Shown here in pieces: positions 9,599 through 18,875 of a stretch of DNA of 64,000 nucleotides. Within the stretch, counting starts at the first letter, position 1. Every line of letters begins with the position of its first letter. This stretch comes from Sphingomonas hylomeconis (GTDB lineage: Bacteria; Pseudomonadota; Alphaproteobacteria; Sphingomonadales; Sphingomonadaceae): NCBI RefSeq assembly GCF_025370105.1, contig NZ_JANQBK010000005.1, positions 124,001 through 188,000 on the forward strand, written 5' to 3'. The position numbers were made by a program, and so were the translations under genes. The notes below the pieces were generated by a model. The model worked only from the letters and a program-made list of their open reading frames with translations, was not told the DNA's origin and did no database searches.

Positions 9599-10363
9599 CT
9601 AGCGATTGAGCTCCCTCACCCAGATGTTGCGGAAGCTGATCGGCGCGCTTGGATCGCCATGATCTTGCAGCTTGATCGGCGCGCGTCCATGCGCTGCGTA
9701 ACGCGGCGCGCCCACATAGCGTGTTGGCCCGCTCAGCACCGCGTGATCCTGGACGAGCACACCGTTCATCAGCACGGTGATCGTGGCTGGGCGCTCTACA
9801 GAGCCGTCGGCGTGAAACATCGGCGCGGCCCAGACCACGTCATAGCTTTGCCATTCGCCGGGCGGCCGCGACGGGTTCGCGAGCGGTGATAGCTGCTTGT
9901 AGATGCTGCCGGCTGTGCCGTTTGCGTAAGTCCGGTTGGCGTAGCTGTCGATGATCTGCAGTTCGTAGCCGAGGTCGCCATCGCCGGTAGATGCTAGGAA
10001 TATCCCGCTATTGCCCCGCGCCTGCCCCTCCCCCATAATACCTGCAGGGACGCGCCATTCAACATGGAGCTGGTAGCTGGCAAAGCGCTGGCGCGTCTGG
10101 ATGTTGCCGGTGCCCTTGGCAACGGTCATGACGCCGTCGTGCACGAGCCAGCGCGCAGGCGAACCATCCTGCACCGATTCCCAGCCGAGCACGTCCCGTC
10201 CATCGAAGAGCACGATTGCGTCCGATGGCGGCGGTGCAGGAGCAAGGGGGCCGGTAGTCACGACGGCCGGCTCCGGTGCCCAGACTTCGGTATCCTCAGG
10301 TTTGGACTGCGCGCTGCTCTGTGCCGCGAATATTGCAGCGAGCAGCACCAAAGTTTTCATCAC
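9599..10363 (-). CDS. DUF1080 (3-keto-disaccharide hydrolase-like) secreted protein
   Basis: A 254-residue protein with a short signal peptide (MMKTLVLLAAIFAAQSSAQ) and a Pro-rich linker. The single concanavalin-like DUF1080 domain starts at about residue 48 (IVLFDGRDVLGWES) and includes GNSGIFLAS and YELQIIDSYAN, both family hallmarks. Homologues bind or hydrolyse sugars, including 3-keto-glycosides, in the periplasm. It converges on the GH31 gene with a 31-bp gap. No other 3-keto-sugar genes are visible, so a carbohydrate role is inferred from the fold only. Confidence 0.75.
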   Translation of the reverse strand: MMKTLVLLAAIFAAQSSAQSKPEDTEVWAPEPAVVTTGPLAPAPPPSDAIVLFDGRDVLGWESVQDGSPARWLVHDGVMTVAKGTGNIQTRQRFASYQLHVEWRVPAGIMGEGQARGNSGIFLASTGDGDLGYELQIIDSYANRTYANGTAGSIYKQLSPLANPSRPPGEWQSYDVVWAAPMFHADGSVERPATITVLMNGVLVQDHAVLSGPTRYVGAPRYAAHGRAPIKLQDHGDPSAPISFRNIWVRELNR

Positions 10364-10801
10364 GGTCGATTCCCATAGCTCGGTGAAGCGCGCTTACGAT
10401 CGGCGATCAGGCGATGGACCGCCGGTTGCAGGGCGTCATAGCGCACGGGCTGAGGCTAGACGGGCGGGTGCCGTACGGCAATCTGTGGTCGCAGCGGCGC
10501 CAGTATTGTCGGCCCATCGCGTCAAGGCCCGATTGGTGGCGTCGTCGCAATGTGCGCGAGCCGGCCCGGCTTCACATGCGTGGTCATGCGGCGACGATCG
10601 ACCTGCCTGGTCTACGGCAGGACGATAACGGCCCGTCGCCAGCCGGCCGGTGGTCTGCCCCGTGCGCTCGTAAGGCGGGCGCAGCCGTCGTTCGGCATGC
10701 CGTTACCCGTTCCGGAAGCGCGGCGAGCGAAGCGGGGGCATATTGTGCCTGCCGAAAAGTCGAAGCCGCGGGCTTGCGGCATGCGGCACTGACTACCGCC
10801 T
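10364..10801. other. Non-coding or decayed stretch
   Basis: About 440 bases have no ORF that looks like a protein. The open frames on the plus strand are rich in Arg, Ala and Cys with no recognisable motif. Together with the fossil sequence and truncated gene to its right, the region looks like the residue of a deletion. Confidence 0.5.
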
Positions 10802-10870
10802 TCAGAAACGAAGCCTACATCCAATCCGCAGCCAGAAATTTCCTGGCGCGATGATAAGCCCAGCGCCCGC
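10802..10870 (-). pseudogene. Possible fossil C-terminus of an outer-membrane porin
   Basis: Reading leftward, the frame ends IAPGNFWLRIGCRLRF followed by TGA. This is the amphipathic, Phe-terminated pattern of a last beta-barrel strand. No barrel-encoding sequence lies upstream; instead, the truncated dienelactone-hydrolase gene ends just before it. I infer the scar of a deletion that joined two genes. The match is short and could be coincidental. Confidence 0.3.
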
Positions 10871-10888
10871 CATCGCGCGCGGCAAGGC

Positions 10889-11353
10889 TCAGACTGAGAC
10901 CACGGTCACCTGACCATTGCCGAGTGGCAGCCGCTTGAGGTTCGGCAAGACGGCCATCAGATCGGCGACCATCGCATCGCGGCCCATCACGGCCGACCCG
11001 CTGTACGTCGCGGCAAGATCGGGAGCGATGGCAAGATAGCCGGCACGAGCGTGCCGCTGAGCCGCCGCATCGACGCGTGCCTGGCTCGTACCCTGCTCGG
11101 CCATCAGTACCACAACACCGAGATTGGTCTTGCCCTTGGGCGACGCGAAATATCCGCTCAGCAGATGCCCGCCATGGATCGCGTATTGCCCACGAAAGGT
11201 CGATAGCCCCGCCTCGCCGACCATTCCGAATGCCGGTGCCGCCGCGACGCCCGCCACGGCCAGTGCTGCCGCGCCCATCATCCGACGGCGATCGATCGTG
11301 ACCGTGGCGAGCTTTCCGCCCAGCGAAGCCGCAGAAGTGTCGACGCTCGACAT
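10889..11353 (-). pseudogene. Truncated dienelactone-hydrolase family gene
   Basis: The start at 11353 follows AAAGGGAGC; a farther upstream ATG at 11416 has no such site. The 154 residues begin with an N-region and a Tat-like signal (DRRRMMGAAALAVAGVAAA), then the N-terminal half of a dienelactone-hydrolase fold (GGHLLSGYFASPKG, VVVLMAEQGT, GYLAIAPDL). The frame stops after GQVTVVSV, the strand that should lead straight into the nucleophile elbow (G-x-C/S-x-G-G). The catalytic Cys/Ser, Asp and His are therefore all missing, against a family length near 290. It is probably inactive. It lies 78 bp beyond virB11 in the same direction but seems unrelated to it. Confidence 0.6.
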
Positions 11354-11431
11354 GGCTATGCTCCCTTTGAAACTCTGATATCTTCGCGTGTTGTAGGGCG
11401 GCGAAACGGGCGACACAACGCGCGTTTCTTA

Positions 11432-12424
11432 CTATCGCAGCACAATTTCCGACACGTGCCGGCGCCCGGCGTTCCTCGACAGCTGCACGAACACGTCGAT
11501 CGTGCCGCGCACATAATGGTGCACGTCTTCGCGCGCCAATCTCGTCCCGGTTTGCAGCACGAGCAACGCAATCTGCTCGATCGCGCGTTCCGCGCTGTCG
11601 GCATGCACTGTCGTCATCGATCCGGGATGCCCGGTATTGACCGCGCGCAGGAAGGTGTACGCTTCCTCGCCGCGCAGTTCGCCCAGGATGATGCGATCGG
11701 GCCGCATCCGCAAAGAAGCGGCGAGCAGATCGTCCGCCGTCACGCGGGCCTCGCCCAATTGCCCTCGCGCCGCCAGCAGCCCGACGGCATTGGCATGGCG
11801 CAGATGCACTTCGGGCGTATCCTCGATCAAGATCAACCGTTCCTCGCTGGGGATTTCGCGGATCAGCGCATTGAGGAACGTCGTCTTGCCACTTGAGGTG
11901 CCGCCCGACACCAGCACGTTCTTGCGCGCCCGCACCGCCAGCGCGAGCATGCCGGCTATATCGCCGGCATCGCGCAGCGCCCGCAGCGCCGTATCCACCG
12001 AAGAGGTGCCGACCCCGCTCGCCTGCGTCTCAGCAAAGGCGCCGGCCGCGACATAATCGCTCAGGGCCAGGTCGGGCGAGACATGCTTGCGGATCGCCAG
12101 CGCCATGCTGCCACGGGTTGCCGGCGGTGCGATGATCTGGATCCGCGCGCCATCCGGTAGTGTCGCCGAAAGCAGTGGATGTTCGCGACTGATCCCCTGA
12201 TGCGACAAAGCGGCGATCTGCCGCGCCAGCCGGTCCAGCATCGCGTCGTCCAGCGCCGGCGCCTCGTGACGCTCGATTGCGCCGGCGCTGGTCTCGACCC
12301 ACACTTCGCCGGGCCGGTTGACGAAGACATCCGTGACGTCCGCCCGCGCCAGCATTGGAGCCAGCGGCGCCAGATAGGCGTGCAGGTACACGCCCGGCGG
12401 CGCGCTACCTGGTCCGGCGCTCAA
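11432..12424 (-). CDS. virB11: T4SS ATPase VirB11
   Basis: This 330-residue hexameric ATPase energises pilus assembly and substrate transfer at the inner-membrane face. The N-terminal domain is followed by the Walker A motif VSGGTSSGKTTFLNAL (about residues 170-185), an Asp box in LILIEDTPEV, Walker B in MRPDRIILGELRG, and the His box GSMTTVHADSAERA. All are intact, so it should be active. It is the last gene of the virB cassette and overlaps virB10 by 4 bp. Confidence 0.93.
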   Translation of the reverse strand: MSAGPGSAPPGVYLHAYLAPLAPMLARADVTDVFVNRPGEVWVETSAGAIERHEAPALDDAMLDRLARQIAALSHQGISREHPLLSATLPDGARIQIIAPPATRGSMALAIRKHVSPDLALSDYVAAGAFAETQASGVGTSSVDTALRALRDAGDIAGMLALAVRARKNVLVSGGTSSGKTTFLNALIREIPSEERLILIEDTPEVHLRHANAVGLLAARGQLGEARVTADDLLAASLRMRPDRIILGELRGEEAYTFLRAVNTGHPGSMTTVHADSAERAIEQIALLVLQTGTRLAREDVHHYVRGTIDVFVQLSRNAGRRHVSEIVLR

Positions 12425-13530
12425 CGGCGCCCCTCGACGCCCGAAAAGTCCAGGTCACGCGCTACGAACACCATCAGCGCGGTACCCTGTTTCACGGTCA
12501 GCGTCGGCCGCACCTGATTGTTGTTGCCGATCAGGCCGCCGCCGCCGAATCCGCCCAGCGGAGATCCGATGATGACGCCGTTATTGTTGCCCGCGCGACT
12601 GGCCAGCGCGACGCCCACGTCGAGCGTCGATTGCAGGATCGCGGCACCGAAGCGTGCCAGGAAATGGCTGTTGACGCTCCCCTTGATACCGCCACGCCCC
12701 AGCGTGTCCGCCGCCTGCGAGCCCAGCGCGATCGTCACCCCGTCCGGCCGCACCAGCCGCGTCCACAGCACGCTCGCGCGGTTCTGCCCGGGTTGGAGGT
12801 CGGCGCGATATTCGCCGATCAGCCGGCTGCCGCGCTGGATCAGCACCTTTGTTCCGTCGAACCCGACGACATCGCGTTGCACAAGCGCCCGCGCCAGCCC
12901 GGGCCGTGTCGAATCCAGCGCGGTTTCCAGCACGGCCGGGATCAGCGTCCCCTGCGGCACGGTAGTCGATCCGTTGCGCAGGATGCTTGCCCGCGCGCGG
13001 TCGCCGAGCACGGAGGCCATCACCCCGGTCCCGCCCGTCGCTGCCACCGCATCGGCCGTCGTCGAGTCGAAGACGATCGCGGTTACCGTGCCGCCGCGCG
13101 CCGGCGTGGCGGGCGGCTGTACCGGCTCAGTCGCCGGCGGCATTTGAATCGGTGGTGGTTCGTAGCTGCGCGCGGCACGCGGCGGCGGATAGAAGACGGG
13201 CGGCACGAAGCGTGGGGCGGGCGTCGGCAGCGCTGTCGGAGCGACGATCACCCGCGCGGGCGCCGACGCGGCGACCGGCGGCACGAACAACGTCGCGGCG
13301 GGCGGCGCGGCGCGGCCGTCGGGATCCACGCCGCGCGCCTGCGTGGCCGGTGCGGTTAGCGCACGTCGCCGTGAATCGAGCAGCACGAACAGCAGCAGAC
13401 CCGCCGCAACGAACCCGCCGACGATCATCCACAGCGGTGTCCGGCGCGGTGGCGCCGCGACCATCGGCCGGACGTCCCCCGTCGGCGCCATCGCGCGCGG
13501 ATCGCGCCCGGAAGGGTGCTCGGCCGCCAT
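12421..13530 (-). CDS. virB10: T4SS core-complex protein VirB10
   Basis: A 369-residue TrbI/VirB10 family protein. A short cytoplasmic segment is followed by one transmembrane helix (LWMIVGGFVAAGLLLFVLLD), a Pro-rich periplasmic stretch (many PPP, FVPPVFYPPP), and the C-terminal beta-barrel domain (about residues 170-360, with GTLIPAVLET and RGSRLIGEY). VirB10 spans both membranes and couples ATPase energy to the outer-membrane pore. The start shares one base with the virB9 stop (TGATG). Confidence 0.92.
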   Translation of the reverse strand: MAAEHPSGRDPRAMAPTGDVRPMVAAPPRRTPLWMIVGGFVAAGLLLFVLLDSRRRALTAPATQARGVDPDGRAAPPAATLFVPPVAASAPARVIVAPTALPTPAPRFVPPVFYPPPRAARSYEPPPIQMPPATEPVQPPATPARGGTVTAIVFDSTTADAVAATGGTGVMASVLGDRARASILRNGSTTVPQGTLIPAVLETALDSTRPGLARALVQRDVVGFDGTKVLIQRGSRLIGEYRADLQPGQNRASVLWTRLVRPDGVTIALGSQAADTLGRGGIKGSVNSHFLARFGAAILQSTLDVGVALASRAGNNNGVIIGSPLGGFGGGGLIGNNNQVRPTLTVKQGTALMVFVARDLDFSGVEGRR

Positions 13531-14219
13531 CAGTCCCGCACGCGCGTCGCGCTCGCACGGTTCCTGTCGATGCGGAACACCAGCTTCGCCTTCACCGAAT
13601 CGATCACATATTGCCCGTCGCGCGTCGCGCCCTCGACCAGCACTTCCTTGCCCGTCGCGTCGATCGCGAACACCGCCGGCATGGCGCGCTCGGGCGCGAA
13701 CTCGATGAACGTCTTGGCGCCGTCGTCGCTGATCGCCACGGGGCGCAAGGCATGCGTCCCACCCAGCTTGTACCGCCCGACGATCGCCGGCGCGTCGCTA
13801 GCGACCACAGCGACCGCCGGCCCCGGATAGGTGAAGCGCACCGTATAGGGCATATCGGGCTGCGGTCCGTATGCCGGCAGCAGATCGAAGGTGTAGGTGC
13901 GCGCGTCCGTGACGACGCTCAGGTTGGTCGTGACCCCGTTGGCCAGCGCTTTGACGAACAGATGATCGCCGCGCTTGTTCGGCGTTACCGACCAGGCATT
14001 GCTGTCCCCCACCGCGACCGTCTCGATCCGTTCGCCGGGGGAAAATTCGATCGTCAGCTGATACCCGCTGACGACCTGCAACTGCACGACCTGTTCGGCG
14101 TCGTACGGTACGCTCTGGATACGCGGATCGCCCGGACCGGGCGCTGGGCGGAGCTGCGCCTGCGCCATGCTGGCGCAGAGCAGCCCGACCGCGATCATTG
14201 TTCGCGGCAGGGCGATCAC
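13530..14219 (-). CDS. virB9: T4SS outer-membrane core protein VirB9
   Basis: A 229-residue CagX/TrbG/VirB9 family protein with a signal peptide ending near AQAQ. PGDPRIQSVPYDAEQVVQLQ marks the N-terminal domain. A C-terminal beta-sandwich follows, with TKTFIEFAP-like strands and the conserved WxIDxN-type end replaced here by FRIDRNRASATRVRD. It should form the outer-membrane collar with VirB10. No VirB7 lipoprotein, its normal partner, is encoded nearby, because virB8 and virB9 overlap by 4 bp. Confidence 0.9.
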   Translation of the reverse strand: MIALPRTMIAVGLLCASMAQAQLRPAPGPGDPRIQSVPYDAEQVVQLQVVSGYQLTIEFSPGERIETVAVGDSNAWSVTPNKRGDHLFVKALANGVTTNLSVVTDARTYTFDLLPAYGPQPDMPYTVRFTYPGPAVAVVASDAPAIVGRYKLGGTHALRPVAISDDGAKTFIEFAPERAMPAVFAIDATGKEVLVEGATRDGQYVIDSVKAKLVFRIDRNRASATRVRD

Positions 14220-14953
14220 AACGCGTTCCCCGCCACGACTGGCACGACGGGCACGGGCGTCGGCTCCGCCACGGGCAGCGCCTCCGCATCGCGGCGATAT
14301 TTCAGCACCTGGAAACCAAGCGGGTTTACGAAGCGATCCTCGCGCTGCATCGGTTCACCCGAAAAACGATAGCGGATCACCGACACCCAAGGCTGCCACG
14401 GCAGTACCTGCCCGCCGGCATCGCGGCGCTGCGTCTCGAAGCGTACCAGCACGCTGTTGCCGCCCAACGGCGAGACGCTCTTCACGCGCGTTTCGATCAC
14501 CGTCGTGCGCGGCAGGCGTGCCAGCGGACTGGCCGGGTTCGATGCCTGCACGGCCGCGATATAATCGCGTCGCGCCTGATCCGCCGACCAGATCGTGGCC
14601 TTGCGATAATTCGCCTGCAGCGCATCGGCATCGAAGCTTTCCCGCGCGATGACATATTGCACCAGGAACGATTGCGTCAGCGCCTTGTCCGGCGCGACCT
14701 TGTCGCCGTCGAGCGGCTTCAGCGCCTCGACATAGCCGGTGTTGCGATCCACCATCAGCGTATAGGGCACCACCGTCTTGAGCGGCATCAGCACGATCAG
14801 CGCGCCCCCCTCCAGCACTGCCACCGCCACCGCGGCGGCCGCCACGATCCACGCCGTACGACGGGATTTTTCGAGCAGCGTGTTACGGTCCGTGGACCAG
14901 CTGTCGCCTTCACGGTAATAGGCGTCCAGCGCCTCTCTCTGCTGCTTCTTCAT
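14216..14953 (-). CDS. virB8: T4SS inner-membrane protein VirB8
   Basis: A 245-residue bitopic protein: a short cytoplasmic N-terminus (YYREGDSWSTDRN), one transmembrane helix around residues 33-54, and the periplasmic VirB8 domain (PYTLMVDRNTGYVE through RNRYSFSGEP-like strands). VirB8 nucleates assembly by contacting VirB9, VirB10 and VirB6. The gene overlaps both neighbours by 4 bp. Confidence 0.9.
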   Translation of the reverse strand: MKKQQREALDAYYREGDSWSTDRNTLLEKSRRTAWIVAAAAVAVAVLEGGALIVLMPLKTVVPYTLMVDRNTGYVEALKPLDGDKVAPDKALTQSFLVQYVIARESFDADALQANYRKATIWSADQARRDYIAAVQASNPASPLARLPRTTVIETRVKSVSPLGGNSVLVRFETQRRDAGGQVLPWQPWVSVIRYRFSGEPMQREDRFVNPLGFQVLKYRRDAEALPVAEPTPVPVVPVVAGNAL

Positions 14954-16239
14954 CTCGCCCCGTCCCGCCGCACTGCGCCTGCCGATACGCGGCTACCGGT
15001 CCGACGGCGATAGCGTTGCCCGATCGGTGTGGCGATCATCGTGTCGGACGCCGCACCGCGCGTCGCGTCGCGCGCCATCGCCGCCCCGATGTCCGCGCTG
15101 CGCCCTCCGATGCGATATCCATCCACCGGCGCCGCCGCCTCGCGCCGCTGGTTCGCCGCCACCGCATCGGCAATGCGGTACGCGCGGCTCCGCTCCGCTG
15201 CCGGCACGGCCGGTTCGGCCAGGGTGCGGGCGGTGCTTGCGTGCGCCGCGCGCGTCGCGTCCAGCAGACGTGCCGAGGCGACGCGCAGCGCATCGGGAAT
15301 GCGAAACCCCTGCGCCACACGCGCCACGCCGATCAGCAACGCGATGAGGGTCGTGGCAAAGACCAGTCCGACGACGAGCAATTCCACTGGCACGCTCGGC
15401 GTCGACAGGTCGTTGCGGCGCTGATCGAGGATCTGCGCCAGCCACGGTTCCATCAGCGCCAGCTCGACCCCCAGAACGATGCTCGTCGCCAGTGCGCCCA
15501 GTGCCGCCCCGGTCAGACCGCGCACCCAGCCTTCGAACAGGCCGCGCGTCGCGTCGAAGAGCAGGAACAGCGCGAACAACGGCCCGAGCGCGAGCAGCAG
15601 CCCGGCCAGGATGCGCACGCTGGCAAACGCCGCGATGGCCCCGGTCAGGTACAGCGCGCGACCATAGGCAATCAGGCTGGCGTCGCGTTCCGGGTTCCAG
15701 CGCGGGCGCTGCGCGGCGCGTTGCAGATCGCGGATCTGTTCGGCCTGTTGCTGTGCGGTCAGCGGCACCGCGGTCGGCCCGGCGATCTGATCGCTATTGT
15801 CCGGCTTGCCCGTGCCGAGCTCGACCAGCTCGATCAGGCCATTGTCGATCCGCTGCAACCGCGCGACCAGCCCACCGCCAGCGCCCGGCAACCCCGCCGG
15901 CCCGCCGATGCTCGACGCCAGTTCGGCGGGGCCGTGCATCGTCACGTCGTATGCGAGCGTGCGAAACGCCGGCCAGCTCGTCGCCAGCACCAGCACGACG
16001 CCCAGCTTGACCACCGCGATGACCCCGTCGCGCAGCTCGGGCACCTGCCCCAGCAGCATGCGATACCCGAACATGGCGACAAAAATCGTCAGCATCGCGG
16101 TCAGCACCAGCCCGACGCCCGAGCCCGGCGTGGCGAGGGCGCGGTACCCGCCCTCGCCGATCGCCTGCGCCTGGCAATCGACATAGGCCAGGACGCCGCT
16201 CAGGAAGTCGCCGCCGGGCGCGATCGACGGGCACATCAC
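14950..16239 (-). CDS. virB6: T4SS polytopic inner-membrane protein VirB6
   Basis: A 429-residue TrbL/VirB6 family protein with several hydrophobic segments (for example VGLVLTAMLTIFVAMFGYRM, ILAGLLLALGPLFALFLLF, LVVGLVFATTLIALLIGV). The C-terminal 110 residues are hydrophilic and Ala/Arg-rich. VirB6 helps form the inner-membrane channel. The position between virB4 and virB8, with 4-bp overlaps on both sides, leaves no room for virB5, which normally precedes virB6. Confidence 0.87.
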   Translation of the reverse strand: MMCPSIAPGGDFLSGVLAYVDCQAQAIGEGGYRALATPGSGVGLVLTAMLTIFVAMFGYRMLLGQVPELRDGVIAVVKLGVVLVLATSWPAFRTLAYDVTMHGPAELASSIGGPAGLPGAGGGLVARLQRIDNGLIELVELGTGKPDNSDQIAGPTAVPLTAQQQAEQIRDLQRAAQRPRWNPERDASLIAYGRALYLTGAIAAFASVRILAGLLLALGPLFALFLLFDATRGLFEGWVRGLTGAALGALATSIVLGVELALMEPWLAQILDQRRNDLSTPSVPVELLVVGLVFATTLIALLIGVARVAQGFRIPDALRVASARLLDATRAAHASTARTLAEPAVPAAERSRAYRIADAVAANQRREAAAPVDGYRIGGRSADIGAAMARDATRGAASDTMIATPIGQRYRRRTGSRVSAGAVRRDGAR

Positions 16240-18608
16240 GCGCGCTCCAGCAATATCGGCAGCCAGGCCGCGGGATCATCGCCGGTTTCCTGGCGAATTT
16301 CGTCGAGCAGCCGCACGGTGCGCTCGCGTCCCGACAGGATCGTCAGGATATCATGCTCGCCCGACAGGTTGAGCCGCGCGACAACCGAATCCGCGCCGTG
16401 CTTGATCAGGAAGCAATGCGCATCGTCGGGCAGCGTTCGCACCAGTTCGTATTCGTGCGGCGTCAGCCCGAAACCATCGATATAATCGGCGGCGCGCGCC
16501 TTGGGGTTGGTCATGAAGATCTGCGTCGCGGCCTGCTCGATGATCGCAGAAGCGATCTTGGATTCCAGCGCATCCTGCGCGCTCTGCGTGGCGAAACCGA
16601 CAATGCCGTTGCGCTTGCGGATGGTCTTTTCCCAATCCTTGATGCGGCGTACGAACACCGCGTCGTCCAGCGCCTTCCAGCCCTCGTCGACCACGACGAT
16701 CGCCGCCGTGCCGTCCAGCCGCTCCTCGACGCGGTGGAACAGGTACATCATCGCCGGCGTGCGCACGGCCGGATCGTCGAGGATCGCGGTCATGTCGAAC
16801 CCCACCGCGTCCGCCGCCAGATCGGTCAGGTCGCTGTCATTGTCGAACAGCCAGGCGCGCTCGCCATCGCCCCACCACGGCCGCAACCGCGCCCACAGGT
16901 CTGCCGCATGCGGCCGATGCCCACCGCGGAACAGTTCGGCCAGATGGCGCAGGCGGCGATGCCCCACCGGCTGGTCGAAATTGGCGTCGACCGCATCCTT
17001 GATCCGCGCCAGATCGTCGACATCCGCCCCACCCACCAATTGCCCCAGCCAGTCGATCAGGAATTGCCGGTTTGCGGCAGTGTCCTCGATCTGCAACGGG
17101 TTCAGCCCCGATGCCGCGCCCGGCCGGAGCACGTCATAGCGGCCGCCGATCGCGCGGATGAACAATTCCGCACCGCGATCCTTGTCGAAGAAGATGATTC
17201 GCGGCCCGAACTTGCGGGCCTGGGCCAGCAGGAAATTGAGCACCACCGTCTTGCCCGATCCCGATGGCCCGATAACGGTGAAATTGCCCAGATCGCCGTG
17301 ATGGAAATTGAAGTAATAGGGGCCCGCCGCGGTCGTCTCGAGCAGCGTCACCGCCGCGCCCCAATGATTCCCCTCGGCACGCCCGATGGGGAAATTGTGG
17401 CTGCTGGCCAGTCCGGCAAAATTACCGGTCGAGATCATGCCGCGCCGGGCAATATATTTGAAGTTCCCCGGGAACTGCGCCCAGAAGGCCGGCTCCAGCG
17501 CAAGATCCTCGCGCACCGCGATGATCCCGAGCTCGGCAAGTGCCGCAGTCACCTCAGCGACACCGTCATCGACCTCTCCCGGCGTGGCACCGCGCACCGC
17601 CACGGTCATGTGATGCTCACCATAGCCGGCCCGCCCTGCCGCTACCTCGTCCTTGGCGGTCGCCAGCTCCGCGCGCAGGCTAAGCGCCTCGTCCTCGGTC
17701 GATCGCATCCGTCGGACCGCCAGGTTCATCCGGCTGAGCGCCGCCGCGCGATCGACGAAGCCGAACGATTGCGAGACCTGCAGCTCGAACGGCAGCCGCA
17801 GCAGTTCGTCGAACATGCCAGGCGCGGTCTGGCCGGGATAATCCTTGATCGAGACGATACCCATGAAACCGCGCGGCGTGATGCCGTGCGGGCCAAGCTC
17901 GACCGTTTCCTGGCCGAAGCTAACCCGCCGATACGGCAGATACGCGCCGATATCCTGCAGCGGCAGCAGCGCGGGGCGCACTTCGCCATGGTAGAGCGAG
18001 GAGAGGAACTCGAGCGGCTCCGAACATACCCCTTGCGCCGTCTCGTACACGCCGAGCAGCCGCGGCGCATAATTCCCCAGCTGCGCCAAAACGGCATCGC
18101 GCGCCTGATCGAGCGCGCGCAGCTCGTACGCCGCGTTTGCCGCCCGCGTCTCGCCGGCCCGCCCGAACAGGCCACGTACCCGGTCCGCCATGCCCACGCG
18201 CCCCTGCAGCGGGCGGCGGATCACCGTCAGGTACAGATCGTTGACGTACAATTGCTTACCTGCCAGCCGCGCCCGCCACGCCGCGTCCAGCTGCTGCGAA
18301 AAGCTATCGGGAAAATGCGCTTCCAGCGCGTCATCCACCCGCCTCCGCACCACGTGATGATAGAGCGCGAAGCGAGACGAGCCGATCGCCTGCAGCATCG
18401 CGTCGCGCAGGCCCTTGCGATAGTTGAGCTCGTCCGTATCGGCGGTTTCGAACAGCAATCCGCGCAGCGCGATGACCTGCAGCAGCATGCCGTCGCGCGT
18501 CTCGATCGTGTAGTCGTCGACATGCCGTGCATAGGGCAGATGATGCCCCGCCGCCTTCTCCCGCTCGACCGCCCTGGGGTCGGCGCTCAGGGCCGGTAGG
18601 AGTTGCAT
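16236..18608 (-). CDS. virB4: T4SS ATPase VirB4
   Basis: This large CagE/TrbE/VirB4 family ATPase (790 residues) powers pilus biogenesis. The N-terminal half is the membrane-proximal VirB4 domain. Walker A is VIGPSGSGKTVVLNFL (about residue 433 onward) and Walker B is in AAIVVVDEGWKAL. GFATQSAQDAL is the sensor-like motif. I chose the ATG at 18608, which overlaps virB3 by 22 bp and gives MQLLPALSADPRAV; an in-frame ATG at 18662 would add 18 residues of poor character. Confidence 0.92.
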   Translation of the reverse strand: MQLLPALSADPRAVEREKAAGHHLPYARHVDDYTIETRDGMLLQVIALRGLLFETADTDELNYRKGLRDAMLQAIGSSRFALYHHVVRRRVDDALEAHFPDSFSQQLDAAWRARLAGKQLYVNDLYLTVIRRPLQGRVGMADRVRGLFGRAGETRAANAAYELRALDQARDAVLAQLGNYAPRLLGVYETAQGVCSEPLEFLSSLYHGEVRPALLPLQDIGAYLPYRRVSFGQETVELGPHGITPRGFMGIVSIKDYPGQTAPGMFDELLRLPFELQVSQSFGFVDRAAALSRMNLAVRRMRSTEDEALSLRAELATAKDEVAAGRAGYGEHHMTVAVRGATPGEVDDGVAEVTAALAELGIIAVREDLALEPAFWAQFPGNFKYIARRGMISTGNFAGLASSHNFPIGRAEGNHWGAAVTLLETTAAGPYYFNFHHGDLGNFTVIGPSGSGKTVVLNFLLAQARKFGPRIIFFDKDRGAELFIRAIGGRYDVLRPGAASGLNPLQIEDTAANRQFLIDWLGQLVGGADVDDLARIKDAVDANFDQPVGHRRLRHLAELFRGGHRPHAADLWARLRPWWGDGERAWLFDNDSDLTDLAADAVGFDMTAILDDPAVRTPAMMYLFHRVEERLDGTAAIVVVDEGWKALDDAVFVRRIKDWEKTIRKRNGIVGFATQSAQDALESKIASAIIEQAATQIFMTNPKARAADYIDGFGLTPHEYELVRTLPDDAHCFLIKHGADSVVARLNLSGEHDILTILSGRERTVRLLDEIRQETGDDPAAWLPILLERA

Positions 18609-18871
18609 CGCCAGATCGCATGGTTGCGGACGCGCGGGGTCTTCGACACCCGCGTCAGCCACAGATCGAAGATGCGTGGCTCGCGCAGGCAGGCGAGCAC
18701 GCCCGCGACGTGCACGATGATCGCCACGGCCAGCACCCAGAGCGAATGGAAGATCAGGAACAGTTCGGTCGCCAGCACGGCGTTGACCACGAAATAGCTG
18801 TACGTCACCCCCGCGAACATTTGCGGACGCGTCAGCGCGACGAACAGCGGATCGCGGTCGAGTGCGCTCAC
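18587..18871 (-). CDS. virB3: T4SS pilus-assembly protein VirB3
   Basis: A 94-residue VirB3 family protein recognised by DRDPLFVALTRPQMFAGVTY and two adjoining transmembrane segments, followed by a cytoplasmic RIFDLWLTR stretch. I chose the GTG at 18871, five bases after the virB2 stop, because it puts the conserved LDRDPLF near the terminus; the longer open frame to 18916 overlaps virB2. VirB3 associates with VirB4 at the inner membrane. Confidence 0.85.
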   Translation of the reverse strand: MSALDRDPLFVALTRPQMFAGVTYSYFVVNAVLATELFLIFHSLWVLAVAIIVHVAGVLACLREPRIFDLWLTRVSKTPRVRNHAIWRCNSYRP

Positions 18872-18875
18872 TCGG

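Noticed and set aside
9568-9600. Terminator between the GH31 and DUF1080 genes
   Set aside because: GGCCGCG-rich sequence can fold, but there is no T-tract on either strand, so I could not support an intrinsic terminator.
10101-10854. Plus-strand ORFs between the DUF1080 gene and the truncated hydrolase
   Set aside because: They have no recognisable motifs, an Arg-rich composition and no ribosome-binding sites.
16353-18599. Long open frame of 748 codons on the plus strand
   Set aside because: It is antisense to virB4, which has all VirB4 motifs. The plus-strand product is Arg/His/Gln-rich with no domain, a typical shadow in GC-rich DNA.
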